From DAOMFB01 sp963801475 (GTDB taxonomy: Bacteria; Acidobacteriota; Thermoanaerobaculia; UBA5066), in assembly GCA_963801475.1 (NCBI GenBank), contig CAWDEX010000003.1:124001-188000 (forward strand): DNA of 64,000 bases. Direction: 5' to 3'. A model generated the notes under the pieces. The model did no database searches. It had not been told where the DNA came from and saw only the letters and a list, made by a program, of their open reading frames with translations. Positions 35,222 to 45,070 of this stretch are shown here, piece by piece. Numbering within the stretch: position 1 is the stretch's first letter; each line of letters opens with the position of its first letter. The position numbers and the translations under genes are program-made.

Positions 35222-38095
35222 TTATGACCGCCCCGGCGACCGCGTGGCCTGCTCGACGAGGAAGACGAAGGAGCGGTAGACGTTTCCGGTCGCCCGCGTC
35301 ATGCCGATCTCGCACGTCCGGCTCGAGGACCAGTGCCCGGCGGCACCGGCGGCCCGAGCCTGGGCGGCCTCGAGGCGCGTGGCGGACGCCGTCAGCTCGG
35401 GGAAGAGGAAACCGCGGTCCCCGGCAAAGGCGCAGCAGCCGGCGTCGGGGGGAACGACGACGCGGTCGGCGCAGGCGCGCGCGATTGCCGCAAGCTTCCC
35501 GCCGGTCCCCATCTTGGTGACCGAGCAGACCGGGTGGAGGACGGCCGACGGCTCCTTCCGGGTCACTGTCAGCCCCGGCAGGAGCGCGTCGTGGACGAAC
35601 TCGACGGCGTCCACGATCTTCAGCGCGTCGAGCTTCGTCCGGTTGTCGGCCGTGAGCGCCTCGCGCGCACCGAGGAGGCCCAGGGTGCACGGGCTCGTGT
35701 CGACGACCACGGACAGCCGCCCGCCGGCTGACCAGCGCCAGAACCGCTCCACCGCCCGGTTCACGGCGACGGCGTGCGCCTCGACGTAACCCTTCGACGA
35801 GAACGGGACGCCGCAGCAGGTCCCCTTCGCATCGTCCGGGACGAGAAGCGCGATGCCGGCGCGTCCGGCGACCGTCACGACGGCCTCGACCAGCGACATC
35901 TCCACCGGCTCGCCGGGAAGTGCCCCCATCGTCCGCGAGATGCAGGAGGGGAAGTAGACGGCGTCGGCTTCCCTCGGGGCCGTCCCCGGACGGAACGATT
36001 TCGCGGCGCGCGGCATCCCCCCGTCCCAGAGTGGCAGTGCGCCGCCCGAAAGCACGCGCAGTCCTTTCGTGAGCGTCTCCATCGTCCTCGTCCCGAAGAG
36101 CGCCTGGATGAGGTGCCCGGCCCGGAGGCCCAGCCGGAGCGCGGGCTCGGCGAGGGCGAGATTCCTTGCGAGGAGCGCGGCGAGCCGCCGGGAGGCGGTC
36201 GAACGCCCCGCCGCGCGGAATCGCTTCGTCAGGCTTCCGGTGTCGATCCTGACGGGGCAGGCCGTGGCGCAGAGGCCGTCGGCGGCGCACGTGTCGAGAG
36301 CGTCGTAGGGAAAATCGCGCTCGAGGGCGGCGAGGAGCGTCCGGTTCCCGCCCGTCGCCTCGAGCCGCCGGATCTCGCGCCGGACGGCGATCCGCTGGCG
36401 GGGAGTCAGCGTCAGGTCGCGGCTCGGGCAGAGCGGCTCGCAGAAGCCGCACTCGATGCACTTGTCGACCTCCTCCTCCACGGTGGGGAGGGACTTCAGG
36501 TGCGACAGGTGCGCGGCATGGTCGGGGTTGAGGATGACGCCGGGGTTCAGGAGCCCGAAAGGGTCGGCCAGCTCCTTGAGCCTCTTCATGACGGCATACG
36601 CCTCGGGCCCCCACTCGGTCTCGACGAAGGGGGCCATGTTCCGGCCGGTGCCGTGCTCGGCCTTGAGGGCCCCGTCGTACTTCGTGACGACGAGCCTGAC
36701 GACGTCCTCCATGAAACCGGCGTACTGGTCGACGGCCCTGCGGTCGCGGAACGACTGCGTCAGGACGAAGTGGAGGTTTCCGTCACGCGCGTGGCCGAAG
36801 ATGATTCCGTCGGCGTACCCGTGCTTCCCGAAGAGCGCGGTCAGGTCGACGGCCGCGTCGGCCAGCCGCTCGAGAGGAAACGCGACGTCCTCGATGATCA
36901 CCGTCGTCCCGCTCTTCCGGACGGCGCCCACCGACGGGAACATCCCCTGCCGCACCTTCCAGAGCCGCGCCTGCTCCGCCGGCTCGTGCGTGAATCGGGG
37001 GGGCTCGACGAGGGCGAGGTCCCCTGTCGCGCCCCGGGTCCTCTCTTCCAGCCGGGGCCGTTCGCTCTCCTCCGCCGCCTGGAACTCCGCCAGCAGCCCC
37101 GCCGCGCCCGGCGGCAGAGCGCTCAGCGACGGCGGGACGCCCGCCTCGTTCTCGACGGAGCGAAGCGCCGCGCGGTCCATCACCTCCAGAGCCGCCGCTC
37201 CGGCGTCGCGGAGCGGGACGATGGCGGCGCAGGCGGCATGGAGATTCGGAAAGAGGAGGAGACCCGTGTACTTCACCGGCAGGTCGGGGATGGTGTTCAG
37301 CACCGCCTCGGCGACGAAGGCGAGGGTCCCTTCCGAGCCGACGAGAAGGTGCCGGAAGATCTCGACGGGCCGCGTAAAGTCGAGGAAGGCGTTCAGCGAG
37401 TAGCCCGTCGTGTTCTTCATCCGGTACTTGGCCCGGATCCGTGCCGCGAGCGCCGGGTTCGCCTCCAGCTGCGCCTTCAGGTCGAGGAGTTCCCGCCAGA
37501 GCGCGGGCTCCTGTTCGCGGAACCGGTCGTCGGCGTCGGGCCGCGCCGTGTCGATCATCGTCCCGGAGGGAAGGACGAAGGTGAGGGACTCGAGCGTTTG
37601 GTAGGCGTTCCGGGCCACGCCGCAGCACATCCCGCTTGCGTTGTTGGCGAGGATCCCGCCCGCCGTGCAGGTGGCGATGGAGGCGGGGTCCGGCCCGATC
37701 TTCCGTCCCCACGGGGCGAGGGCGCGGTTCGCGTGCGCGCCGATGACACCCGGCTGGAGCCGGATCTTCCGCCCTTCGTCCTCCACGACGAGGCCACGGA
37801 GCCCGCGGGCGACCTCCACGAGAATCCCGTCCGTGACCGCCTGCCCCGACAGGCTCGTCCCGGCGCCGCGGAAGACGAGCGGGATCCTCCACGCGCGGGA
37901 GAGGGCGAAGAGGGCGCGCACCTCCTCCGGACTCCGGACGTGGACGACGGCCCGGGGCACGAGCCGGTAGAAGCTCGCGTCCGAAGCCCACGCGATCCGG
38001 TCGATCGGCCGCGTCCGGACGCGCTCCTCGCCCACGAGGGCGGCGAGCGCCTCCCGGAGCGATGCCTCCGTCCCGCCGCTGGCGGGCCCGTCCAC
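35222..38095 (-). CDS. FAD-linked oxidase and Fe-S protein fusion (D-2-hydroxyacid dehydrogenase, YdiJ-like)
   Basis: 957-residue fusion. An FAD-binding PCMH domain (about 45-215, FRGAGTSLSGQAVTDGILVE) is followed by an FAD-oxidase C domain (about 240-520, GHARDGNLHFVL, EHGTGRNMAP). A 2[4Fe-4S] ferredoxin domain has CIECGFCEPLCPSRDL and CAADGLCATACPVRI. Two CCG heterodisulfide-type domains contain CCGVPFSSKGY and CCAFAGDRGFLFPEL. This layout is seen in D-2-hydroxyglutarate and D-lactate dehydrogenases that feed electrons to the respiratory chain. The GTG at 38095 lies just after the GH57 stop; upstream codons are non-native. Confidence 0.9.
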   Translation of the reverse strand: MDGPASGGTEASLREALAALVGEERVRTRPIDRIAWASDASFYRLVPRAVVHVRSPEEVRALFALSRAWRIPLVFRGAGTSLSGQAVTDGILVEVARGLRGLVVEDEGRKIRLQPGVIGAHANRALAPWGRKIGPDPASIATCTAGGILANNASGMCCGVARNAYQTLESLTFVLPSGTMIDTARPDADDRFREQEPALWRELLDLKAQLEANPALAARIRAKYRMKNTTGYSLNAFLDFTRPVEIFRHLLVGSEGTLAFVAEAVLNTIPDLPVKYTGLLLFPNLHAACAAIVPLRDAGAAALEVMDRAALRSVENEAGVPPSLSALPPGAAGLLAEFQAAEESERPRLEERTRGATGDLALVEPPRFTHEPAEQARLWKVRQGMFPSVGAVRKSGTTVIIEDVAFPLERLADAAVDLTALFGKHGYADGIIFGHARDGNLHFVLTQSFRDRRAVDQYAGFMEDVVRLVVTKYDGALKAEHGTGRNMAPFVETEWGPEAYAVMKRLKELADPFGLLNPGVILNPDHAAHLSHLKSLPTVEEEVDKCIECGFCEPLCPSRDLTLTPRQRIAVRREIRRLEATGGNRTLLAALERDFPYDALDTCAADGLCATACPVRIDTGSLTKRFRAAGRSTASRRLAALLARNLALAEPALRLGLRAGHLIQALFGTRTMETLTKGLRVLSGGALPLWDGGMPRAAKSFRPGTAPREADAVYFPSCISRTMGALPGEPVEMSLVEAVVTVAGRAGIALLVPDDAKGTCCGVPFSSKGYVEAHAVAVNRAVERFWRWSAGGRLSVVVDTSPCTLGLLGAREALTADNRTKLDALKIVDAVEFVHDALLPGLTVTRKEPSAVLHPVCSVTKMGTGGKLAAIARACADRVVVPPDAGCCAFAGDRGFLFPELTASATRLEAAQARAAGAAGHWSSSRTCEIGMTRATGNVYRSFVFLVEQATRSPGRS

Positions 38096-38096
38096 G

Positions 38097-40244
38097 TCAG
38101 GCGCTCCAGTCGACCTGTTCGGTCTCGAAGCGGATGAAGTCGTCCTCGGGGATCGTCTCCAGCTCCCGCCCTTCATGGTCGAGAACGTGGACGCGGAAGG
38201 CCACGGCCCGGCCCTCGGTCTTCGGGCGCGGCAGGGCGATCTCCACCACGCGGCCGACAGCGACGGAACAATCCCCCTGTGAGGAGACGCCGGACCGGAG
38301 GGCGATCTCGTGGATGGCCGGTGCGGCGCCGTCGGGCCCGGGAAAGACGACGCGGAGGCGCTTGTCGTCGAGGGACGCCGAGGCCGGTGGCGCGGAGGCG
38401 TTCAGGCAGAGGAAGACACGCTCCCCCTGCGCGTCGCCGCCGAAGAGGATCTCCTTCACGGGGCCGATCCCGCGCTCCATCGTCCCCCGTGGCCGCGCGG
38501 CGTGTCGCCCCGCGCCGAGCCACTCGAAGAAGTCGGGGTGCTCGCCGTCGATGTGCGGCGAGAGGGGCGAGGTGGAGAGGACGGCGGGCGCCGCGAGACG
38601 GCGCTCGACCGGCTGCTCCAGCTCCGGCGGCACGGGACGTCCGAGCGCGCGGCAGGCCGTGACGAGATGCCCGCGAAAGAGGGCGTCGAAGACGGCGTCG
38701 TGCGCCGAGGTGTGGTCGTCGCCGAACCACCAGAACCAGTCCGACGCCTCGGCCGCGAAAAGGGCGGCCTTCGCGACGGCGGCCGACGGCGCACCCCCGT
38801 TCAGGATCTCCGGCGGCGAAAGAACGGGCGCTTCCGCGACGTCGGCGGCCAGCTCGTCCCGGATCCGGATCAGGAGATCCCAGGCGCGGTTCTTCGCCGG
38901 CGCGCCGATCCAGGTCCGGAGATTGCCGTCGACCCACGAGCCCGCGACGAGGCGGGACAGGGGGAGCGGCTCCATCGTTCTGAAGACGTCGGACGGCTTC
39001 ATCACGACAACGCTGCTCGTGGCGAGCGCTCCCGCCAGCGCCCGGAGGAACGGCGCGCCATTCTCCGGATAGGTCTCCCACGCGTTCTCGCCGTCGAGGA
39101 TGACCGGCACGACGAGGTCGTCGTCGGGCGCGGCCGCCCGGATGGCCTGGAGCCGGGCCAGGAAGTCCGCGGCCGCGGCGGCGGGGTCCCATGTGGCGTA
39201 GGAGAAGCCGATCCGATCCGAGAGAGTCCGGTCCCGGAAGAAGAGGACGGGGGAGGCGCCGCGCTCGAGCCGGTACGGATGGAAGACCGTTCGCGCCTTG
39301 TCCCCGTGGCCGAAGTGCTTCTCGGGGTGGAAGAGCGACTGGAGAAGGACGTCCTCGTCCGTCGCGACCCACTTGATCCCCGCTTCGGCCATCAGGGCGA
39401 GAGCCGGCTCGGAGACGGCCCCTTCGGGGGGCCACATCCCCTCGGGGCGGAAGCCGAAGTGCCGCTCGAACGTCGAGAGGCCCAGGGCCAGCTGCTCCCG
39501 GGCGTCGCCGGGGCGGGCGAAGCGCCCGTGGGGGAGCGGCAGATCGGGCCGCGCCTCGCGCCCGGCGTTCGAGTCGACGAGGAGGGGCAGGATCGGGTGA
39601 TGGTACGGGCTCGTCGTCAGCTCGAGGTTCCCCGTCGCGAAAGCGCTCTTCCACACCGGGATCACCTCGGAGACGAACTCCCGTTGCCGGTCGAGGAGGG
39701 CGTTCTTCTCTCCCTCCGAGAAACCGTGCCCCCGCTTGCGGAGCCTCGCGACGAGCGGGTCCTTCGAGAGCGTCTGTCCCGACCAGGCGAGATGGAAGAG
39801 GACGACGAGGTCTCGCAGGTCGCTCCGCGAGAAGGAGCGGCGGAGGCCGCTCGCCGCCAGGTCCACGCCGCCCGACGGAAGGCGCCGCTTCAGCTCCGCG
39901 AGCCGTGGCAGGGCGTCGATCATCCGCGCGTGCGCCGAGAAGAAGTTCGCGAGGGCGAAGGCCACCGTCCGGCCGTCCCATTCCTCGGCCGGGACCCGAG
40001 CCACGTCGAGGAAGAGGTCGCTCCCGCCCCGGGAGAGGAATTCGATCTGGTCGAGAAGAGACGGGACGAGGTTGCACGCGTGCGGGACGCGTGGCTCGGT
40101 GGACAGCAGGAGCGGGAGGTCGCCGTAGTCCTTGAGGGCGTGAAGCCGCACCCACGGAAGGTGCGTCGGGCCGCCGCCGAAATCGGCGTACCAAGGCTGG
40201 TGGAAGTGCCAGAGGAAGAAGACCCGGAGGGGGCCGGCGGCCAC
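38097..40244 (-). CDS. Glycoside hydrolase family 57 protein (alpha-amylase/glucanotransferase type)
   Basis: About 715 residues from the GTG at 40244 (a TTG at 40280 is the alternative). GH57 motifs are FFLWHFHQPWY near the N-terminus, WPPEGAVSEPALALMAEAG carrying the putative catalytic Glu, and ILDGENAWETYPENG with the Asp-Gly-Glu near the acid site. GH57 enzymes act on alpha-glucans such as glycogen. The last 200 residues form a separate, probably beta-sandwich domain. The 3' end nearly touches the FAD/Fe-S gene, suggesting an operon. Substrate (amylase or 4-alpha-glucanotransferase) is not fixed by sequence. Confidence 0.85.
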   Translation of the reverse strand: MAAGPLRVFFLWHFHQPWYADFGGGPTHLPWVRLHALKDYGDLPLLLSTEPRVPHACNLVPSLLDQIEFLSRGGSDLFLDVARVPAEEWDGRTVAFALANFFSAHARMIDALPRLAELKRRLPSGGVDLAASGLRRSFSRSDLRDLVVLFHLAWSGQTLSKDPLVARLRKRGHGFSEGEKNALLDRQREFVSEVIPVWKSAFATGNLELTTSPYHHPILPLLVDSNAGREARPDLPLPHGRFARPGDAREQLALGLSTFERHFGFRPEGMWPPEGAVSEPALALMAEAGIKWVATDEDVLLQSLFHPEKHFGHGDKARTVFHPYRLERGASPVLFFRDRTLSDRIGFSYATWDPAAAAADFLARLQAIRAAAPDDDLVVPVILDGENAWETYPENGAPFLRALAGALATSSVVVMKPSDVFRTMEPLPLSRLVAGSWVDGNLRTWIGAPAKNRAWDLLIRIRDELAADVAEAPVLSPPEILNGGAPSAAVAKAALFAAEASDWFWWFGDDHTSAHDAVFDALFRGHLVTACRALGRPVPPELEQPVERRLAAPAVLSTSPLSPHIDGEHPDFFEWLGAGRHAARPRGTMERGIGPVKEILFGGDAQGERVFLCLNASAPPASASLDDKRLRVVFPGPDGAAPAIHEIALRSGVSSQGDCSVAVGRVVEIALPRPKTEGRAVAFRVHVLDHEGRELETIPEDDFIRFETEQVDWSA

Positions 40245-40330
40245 GAGGGGCGTTTTAGACCTCCGGGGCTCCGGGAGCAAGGCGCGCCGGCGGGCCTTGG
40301 GGGTGTAAACTCCGCCGCCCGGGCCGTCCG

Positions 40331-40435
40331 GTGAGTCCGGGTCCCGCGCGACGTCCTTCTCCGAACCGTGTCAGATCCGGAAGGAAGCAGCACTAAGGAG
40401 GCCGGGCCGTGCGCCGCGGGAGCGCCCGGACTCAT
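40331..40435 (+). ncRNA. ffs: Signal recognition particle RNA, small bacterial (4.5S) type
   Basis: The conserved apical SRP domain IV is obvious: GTGTCAGATCCGGAAGGAAG followed by CAGCACTAAGGAGG. The outer arms GAGTCCGGG (40333-40341) and CCCGGACTC (40425-40433) pair. Length about 105 nt; exact ends are estimated from pairing. It is upstream of dnaX, a frequent arrangement. Confidence 0.93.
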
Positions 40436-40470
40436 CGGACGACCCGCGAGGCGGGTCGTCCGATGAGTCC
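40428..40470 (+). terminator. 20-bp perfect hairpin overlapping the 3' end of ffs
   Basis: Left arm 40428-40447 (GGACTCATCGGACGACCCGC) and right arm 40451-40470 are exact reverse complements around a 3-nt loop GAG. The left arm includes the last bases of the SRP RNA 3' strand. No U-run follows, so it may be a termination, processing or competing fold. Confidence 0.55.
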
Positions 40471-40490
40471 GATCGGGGCTGTCAATCTTC

Positions 40491-40541
40491 GGGGGGTGCG
40501 AGGTCCGCAAGGGCTTCAGCTTCGCCGGGGTCGCACCCCCC
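40491..40541 (+). repeat. Second inverted repeat between ffs and dnaX
   Basis: Arms GGGGGGTGCGA (40491-40501) and TCGCACCCCCC (40531-40541) match over 11 bp with a 29-nt interior. Location just before dnaX suggests an attenuator or a dispersed palindromic element. Nothing else is seen in this 315-bp non-coding gap besides ffs and the first hairpin. Confidence 0.5.
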
Positions 40542-40595
40542 AAGCCCCCCTGACCCTCTCACTTTCTGAGAATCTTCTCTAGTAGAGTTCCCCTC

Positions 40596-42401
40596 GTGAG
40601 GGAGACGTACGTTCCGCTGGCGCGGAAGTGGCGGCCGCGTTCGTTCGCGGACGTCGTGGGGCAAGAAGAGATCGTCCGCGCCCTGACGAACGCCGTCGCC
40701 CAGGACCGTCTCGCCCACGCCTATCTCTTCTCGGGGCCGCGCGGCGTCGGGAAGACGACGACGGCGCGCCTGCTGGCGGCCGCCATCAACTGCGCCTCCT
40801 CCGATCGACCCACCGCGACCCCCTGCGGCACCTGCGTGGCCTGCACCGAGATCCTCGAAGGGCGCTCGATGGACGCCCTCGAGATCGACGGCGCCACGCA
40901 CGGGAAAGTGGACCAGGCCCGCGACCTGATCGAGGTCGTCGCCTTCGCCCCGGTCCGCGATCGCCGGAAGGTCTTCATCATCGACGAGGTCCACGCCATC
41001 TCGGCCGCGGCGTTCCAGGCCCTCCTGAAGACGCTCGAGGAGCCGCCGGCGCACGCCGTCTTCATCCTCGCCACGACCGAGCGCCACAAGATCCCCGCCA
41101 CCATCCTTTCGCGCTGCCAGCGCTTCGACTTCCGGCGGCTGACGGACGAGGAGGTGGCCGAGCGCCTCGCCGAGATCGCGAAGCGGGAGGGCCTCCCCGT
41201 TCCCGGCGCCGCGGCGCTCTCGGCGCTCGCCGCCGCCGCCACGGGGAGCCTCCGCGACGCGCTCTCCCTCTTCGACCAGGCCGCCGCGCGGGCCGGCGGC
41301 GCCGTGACCGCGGCCGACGTGGCCGCCCTCCTTGGCGCCCCCGACCGTTCGATGCTCGTCTCCCTCTTCGCGGCGCTTCTCGGCGGCGACCGCGCAGCCG
41401 TCCTGAAGGGGTGCGCCGAGCTGGAGGCGTCAGGCTCCGACCCGCGTGCCACCCTGCGCGATCTGACGGCCCTCGTCCGCGGAACGGTTCGCCTCGCGGC
41501 GGACCCGTCCGGCCCGCCCCCGGCGGGTCTCTCGGAAGAGGCCGCGGCGCGGCTTGGGGAATTCGCGAAATCGACCCCCTACGACACGCTCCTCCGGATG
41601 CTCTCGCTCCTTTCGGACGCGGACAGCCTCCTTCGCCGCTCCGATCTCCCGTCGCTCGCCTTCGAGGTGCTTCTCCTGAAGCTTGCGGAGCTTCCGCGCC
41701 TCGTGTCGATCGAGGACGTTCTGTCGGGAAAGATCGCGGTTTCCGCGCTCGCGGGACCTTCGGGCGCGCCGACCGCCTCCGGCGGGGCAGGGGAGACACC
41801 GCCGGTTTCTTCGAAGGAAAGGGACCCGGAGAGCGGGAAGCAGGGAGGAAGAAAGGGCGGAAACGCGGTGAGCCCGGACCGGGCCGCGGCACCATCCCCC
41901 TCCGCGCCCCCGAAGAAGCCCCTCGTCGGCTCGTCTCCGGCCGTGCCCCGGTTCGTCGGCCTGACGCCGCTCGAGATCGAGCCCGAACCGCTCGACACGC
42001 CCGACCCGGCCGCGGCCTTCCGCGCCGAGGTGGAGAAGCGACACGCGACCCTCGGCGCCGTGCTGGAGGACGCCTCCGTCCGGGTCGAGGGAAAGCTCGT
42101 GAAGATCGTCCTCGACCCGCCGAGCCCCGATCTGGAGAAGCGATTCGCCGAGCCGGCGATGCGGAAGGTGCTCGAGGAGGCGGCCGGGGCGCTGCTCGGG
42201 AAGAGGGCGGAGGTCGTCGTCGAGAGCGCCATGCCGCCGGCCGGCGACCTGACCGCCGCCGCGGCCGCAGCCGACCCGGCGACCCTCGAACGCGAGAACC
42301 TCCGGAAGCGCGCCTCGCAGGACGAGAAGATGAAGAAGGTGCTCGACCTCTTCGGCGGCGAGATCGTCGACGTGAAGCGCGACGACCGCCGCGACGGCTG
42401 A
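40596..42401 (+). CDS. dnaX: DNA polymerase III subunit gamma/tau
   Basis: 601-residue clamp-loader subunit. N-terminal AAA+ module: RKWRPRSFADVVGQ, Walker A GPRGVGKTT, Zn-binding Cys region around PCGTCVACTEI, and Walker B IIDEVHAIS. Sensor 1 FILATTE and the arginine finger SRCQRFDF follow. Domain III lies at about 240-365, then a Pro/Lys-rich linker and a tau-type C-terminal region that should bind the polymerase. GTG start 40596. No convincing slippery site for making a short gamma form was found. Confidence 0.95.
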   Translation: MRETYVPLARKWRPRSFADVVGQEEIVRALTNAVAQDRLAHAYLFSGPRGVGKTTTARLLAAAINCASSDRPTATPCGTCVACTEILEGRSMDALEIDGATHGKVDQARDLIEVVAFAPVRDRRKVFIIDEVHAISAAAFQALLKTLEEPPAHAVFILATTERHKIPATILSRCQRFDFRRLTDEEVAERLAEIAKREGLPVPGAAALSALAAAATGSLRDALSLFDQAAARAGGAVTAADVAALLGAPDRSMLVSLFAALLGGDRAAVLKGCAELEASGSDPRATLRDLTALVRGTVRLAADPSGPPPAGLSEEAAARLGEFAKSTPYDTLLRMLSLLSDADSLLRRSDLPSLAFEVLLLKLAELPRLVSIEDVLSGKIAVSALAGPSGAPTASGGAGETPPVSSKERDPESGKQGGRKGGNAVSPDRAAAPSPSAPPKKPLVGSSPAVPRFVGLTPLEIEPEPLDTPDPAAAFRAEVEKRHATLGAVLEDASVRVEGKLVKIVLDPPSPDLEKRFAEPAMRKVLEEAAGALLGKRAEVVVESAMPPAGDLTAAAAAADPATLERENLRKRASQDEKMKKVLDLFGGEIVDVKRDDRRDG

Positions 42402-42402
42402 C

Positions 42403-43005
42403 GTGGCGCGGCTCCCCGCGTTCGACCGGCTGGTGACCGCGCTCGAGCGGCTTCCCGGCATCGGCCCGAAGAGCGCCCGCCGGATCGCGCACTACCTTCT
42501 CGGCGCGCCGGAGGCGGAGGCGGAGCTGCTCTCGGCGGCCGTGGGCGATGCGCGGGCGCGGACGCGCCCCTGCTCGGTCTGTCACGGTCTGACCGAGGAG
42601 GACCCGTGCGAGGTCTGCTCGGACCCCACGCGCGACGGGCGGCTCCTCGCGGTCGTGGAGGAGGCGGCCGACCTCGAGGTGCTGGAGAAGACGCACGAGT
42701 TCCGGGGGCGGTACCACGTGCTGGGGGGAGCCCTGGCGCCGCTCCGGGGGATCGGCCCTGACGACCTCCACGTCGAGGACCTGCTTGCCCGCCTGCGGGG
42801 GGACGGGCCGAAAGTAGAGGAGGTCCTCCTCGCGACGAACCCGAACGTGGAGGGGGAGGCGACGGCCCTCTACCTGGCCCGGCGGCTCAAGCCCCTCGGC
42901 GTGAAGGTGACGCGTCTCGCGCTCGGACTTCCCGTCGGCGCGGCCCTGGAGTTCGCCGACGAGGTGACCCTCTCCCGGGCGGTCACGAACCGGCGCGAAC
43001 TCTAG
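42403..43005 (+). CDS. recR: Recombination mediator protein RecR
   Basis: 200-residue DNA repair protein of the RecFOR pathway. N-terminal HhH (LERLPGIGPKSARRIAHYLL), a zinc finger CSVCHGLTEEDPCEVC, and the Toprim domain with VVEEAADLEVLE and NPNVEGEATALYL. GTG start one base after the dnaX stop. The ybaB/ebfC gene that usually lies between dnaX and recR is absent. Confidence 0.95.
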   Translation: MARLPAFDRLVTALERLPGIGPKSARRIAHYLLGAPEAEAELLSAAVGDARARTRPCSVCHGLTEEDPCEVCSDPTRDGRLLAVVEEAADLEVLEKTHEFRGRYHVLGGALAPLRGIGPDDLHVEDLLARLRGDGPKVEEVLLATNPNVEGEATALYLARRLKPLGVKVTRLALGLPVGAALEFADEVTLSRAVTNRREL

Positions 43006-43034
43006 CCCCTGCTAGACTTGAGCCGCCGTTTCCC

Positions 43035-43529
43035 ATGTCGGATTTCATCCTGTTCGACGAGGAGTTCCGCCAGATCAAGGACGTCATCGCGCGTCTGAAG
43101 GCGGATGCCCAGGCGAAAGTCGTCTTCATCGTCGACAAGAACGGGCAGCAGATCGCCGCGCAGGGGGACATGGAGTCGCTCGACACGACCTCCCTCGCCT
43201 CGCTCACGGCCGGAAACGTGGCCGCCACCGACGGGCTCGCCCGCCTCATCGGCGAGCGGGAGTTCCCCGTCCTGTTCCACGAGGGGGAGCGCGACAACGT
43301 CTACATCTCCGTCGTGAGCCAGCGGGTCATCCTGGTCGTCATCTTCGACGAGCGCTCCTCGCTCGGCCTTGTCCGCCTCCGCGTGCGAAAGGCGAACTCC
43401 GAGCTGGAGCGGATCTTCGAGGTCATCCAGCAGAAGGTCGAAGCGGAGAAAACACGGCGGCTCTCGGGGTTCGACTCCCCGTTCGCCGAGATCACCGACG
43501 AAGACATCGACAACCTCTTCAAGGACTAG
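43035..43529 (+). CDS. mglB: MglB, Roadblock/LC7 regulator of MglA
   Basis: 164 residues with a Roadblock/LC7 fold (DKNGQQIAAQGDMESLDTTS, LVRLRVRKANSELERIF). In Myxococcus MglB is the GTPase-activating protein of the polarity GTPase MglA. The C-terminal tail FAEITDEDIDNLFKD resembles the helix that gives MglB nucleotide-exchange activity. The stop abuts the mglA ATG. Confidence 0.88.
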   Translation: MSDFILFDEEFRQIKDVIARLKADAQAKVVFIVDKNGQQIAAQGDMESLDTTSLASLTAGNVAATDGLARLIGEREFPVLFHEGERDNVYISVVSQRVILVVIFDERSSLGLVRLRVRKANSELERIFEVIQQKVEAEKTRRLSGFDSPFAEITDEDIDNLFKD

Positions 43530-44114
<585 letters not shown>

Positions 44115-44225
44115 GCGTGGGCGAGCTGTTGCGTGGGGGCTCCCTGGGGCGCCCGCACGCAGGCCTCCCGGCGAGTGAGTCGCGGAAGAAGTGACCCCGG
44201 CGCCCCGGGCCGTCGTGAGGATTCC

Positions 44226-44921
44226 ATGAAAGAGCGACTCCTTCCCGCCGTCGTTCTCGCTGCCGGTGTCGCCGCCGGCGGCTGGTTCGTGGCCGACGCG
44301 ATCCGGTCTGCGAAGAAGTTCGAGACGGCCGTCGAGGTGCGCGGCCTCGACGAGCGGATCGTGAAGTCCGACAAGGCGAGCTGGCAGCTGAACCACACCG
44401 GGGGGGGCGCCACGCCGCAGGCCGCGAGCGAGGAGGTCGCCCGCGGCGCGCAGACGGCGCGGGCGTTCCTTCTCGAGTCGGGGTTTGCCGAGGCCGAGAT
44501 CCGCGCGACCCCCGTCTCCCTGAACGACAACTGGGGGATGGGGGGGAACCGCCCCGCGAACCGTTACACCGCCCGCGGCGGCCTCGTCGTGGAGACCGAC
44601 AAGGTGGACGCCGTGATGAAGGCCGTCGAGAGCGCGGGGAAGCTGCTCGACCGCGGCGTCGTCGTGGAGAACAGCCTCGCCCGGTACTACTTCACCGACC
44701 TGAACAGGGTGAAGCCCGAGATGCTGGCCGCGGCCACCGCGAGCGCCCGCCAGGCGGCCGAGGCCTTCGCGAAGGACTCGAAGATGCGCCTCGGCGGCAT
44801 CAAGTCGGCCTCGCAGGGGCTCTTCACCGTCGGCGCGCCGCTGGCCGAGTACGAGGGGGAGACCTCCGTCATGAAGAAGATCCGGGTCGTGACGAAGGTC
44901 CAGTACTTCCTGGAGAAGTAG
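44226..44921 (+). CDS. SIMPL-domain (DUF541) exported protein
   Basis: 231 residues with an N-terminal signal/anchor (LLPAVVLAAGVAAGGWFVAD) and a SIMPL domain: VEVRGLDERIVKSDKASW, GFAEAEIRATPVSLNDNW, RVVTKVQYFLEK. SIMPL proteins are periplasmic or outer-surface, of largely unknown role (oxidative-stress links in some). ATG 44226 follows a purine-rich stretch. Last gene of the dnaX-side cluster. Confidence 0.78.
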   Translation: MKERLLPAVVLAAGVAAGGWFVADAIRSAKKFETAVEVRGLDERIVKSDKASWQLNHTGGGATPQAASEEVARGAQTARAFLLESGFAEAEIRATPVSLNDNWGMGGNRPANRYTARGGLVVETDKVDAVMKAVESAGKLLDRGVVVENSLARYYFTDLNRVKPEMLAAATASARQAAEAFAKDSKMRLGGIKSASQGLFTVGAPLAEYEGETSVMKKIRVVTKVQYFLEK

Positions 44922-45070
44922 CGGCTGGCGGAACCTCCCGGCCCTAGTGTCCTCAACGTCCCCATCCACGACGGCATCCCCGGCCCCGAGCGGCCCGTGG
45001 TGAAGGGGGTGGGGATGGTGGTGATGGCGGGGTGCGGCGATAGTCGCCGGAGACTGGTCGGCGATTCGAT

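Noticed and set aside
35774..38137. 787-codon plus-strand frame
   Set aside because: Antisense of the FAD/Fe-S dehydrogenase; charge-rich low-complexity translation.
38310..40334. 674-codon plus-strand frame
   Set aside because: Antisense of GH57; no domain signal.
41800..41880. Programmed frameshift in dnaX
   Set aside because: A-rich stretch exists but no A-AAA-AAG-type slippery site with stem-loop in the right frame.
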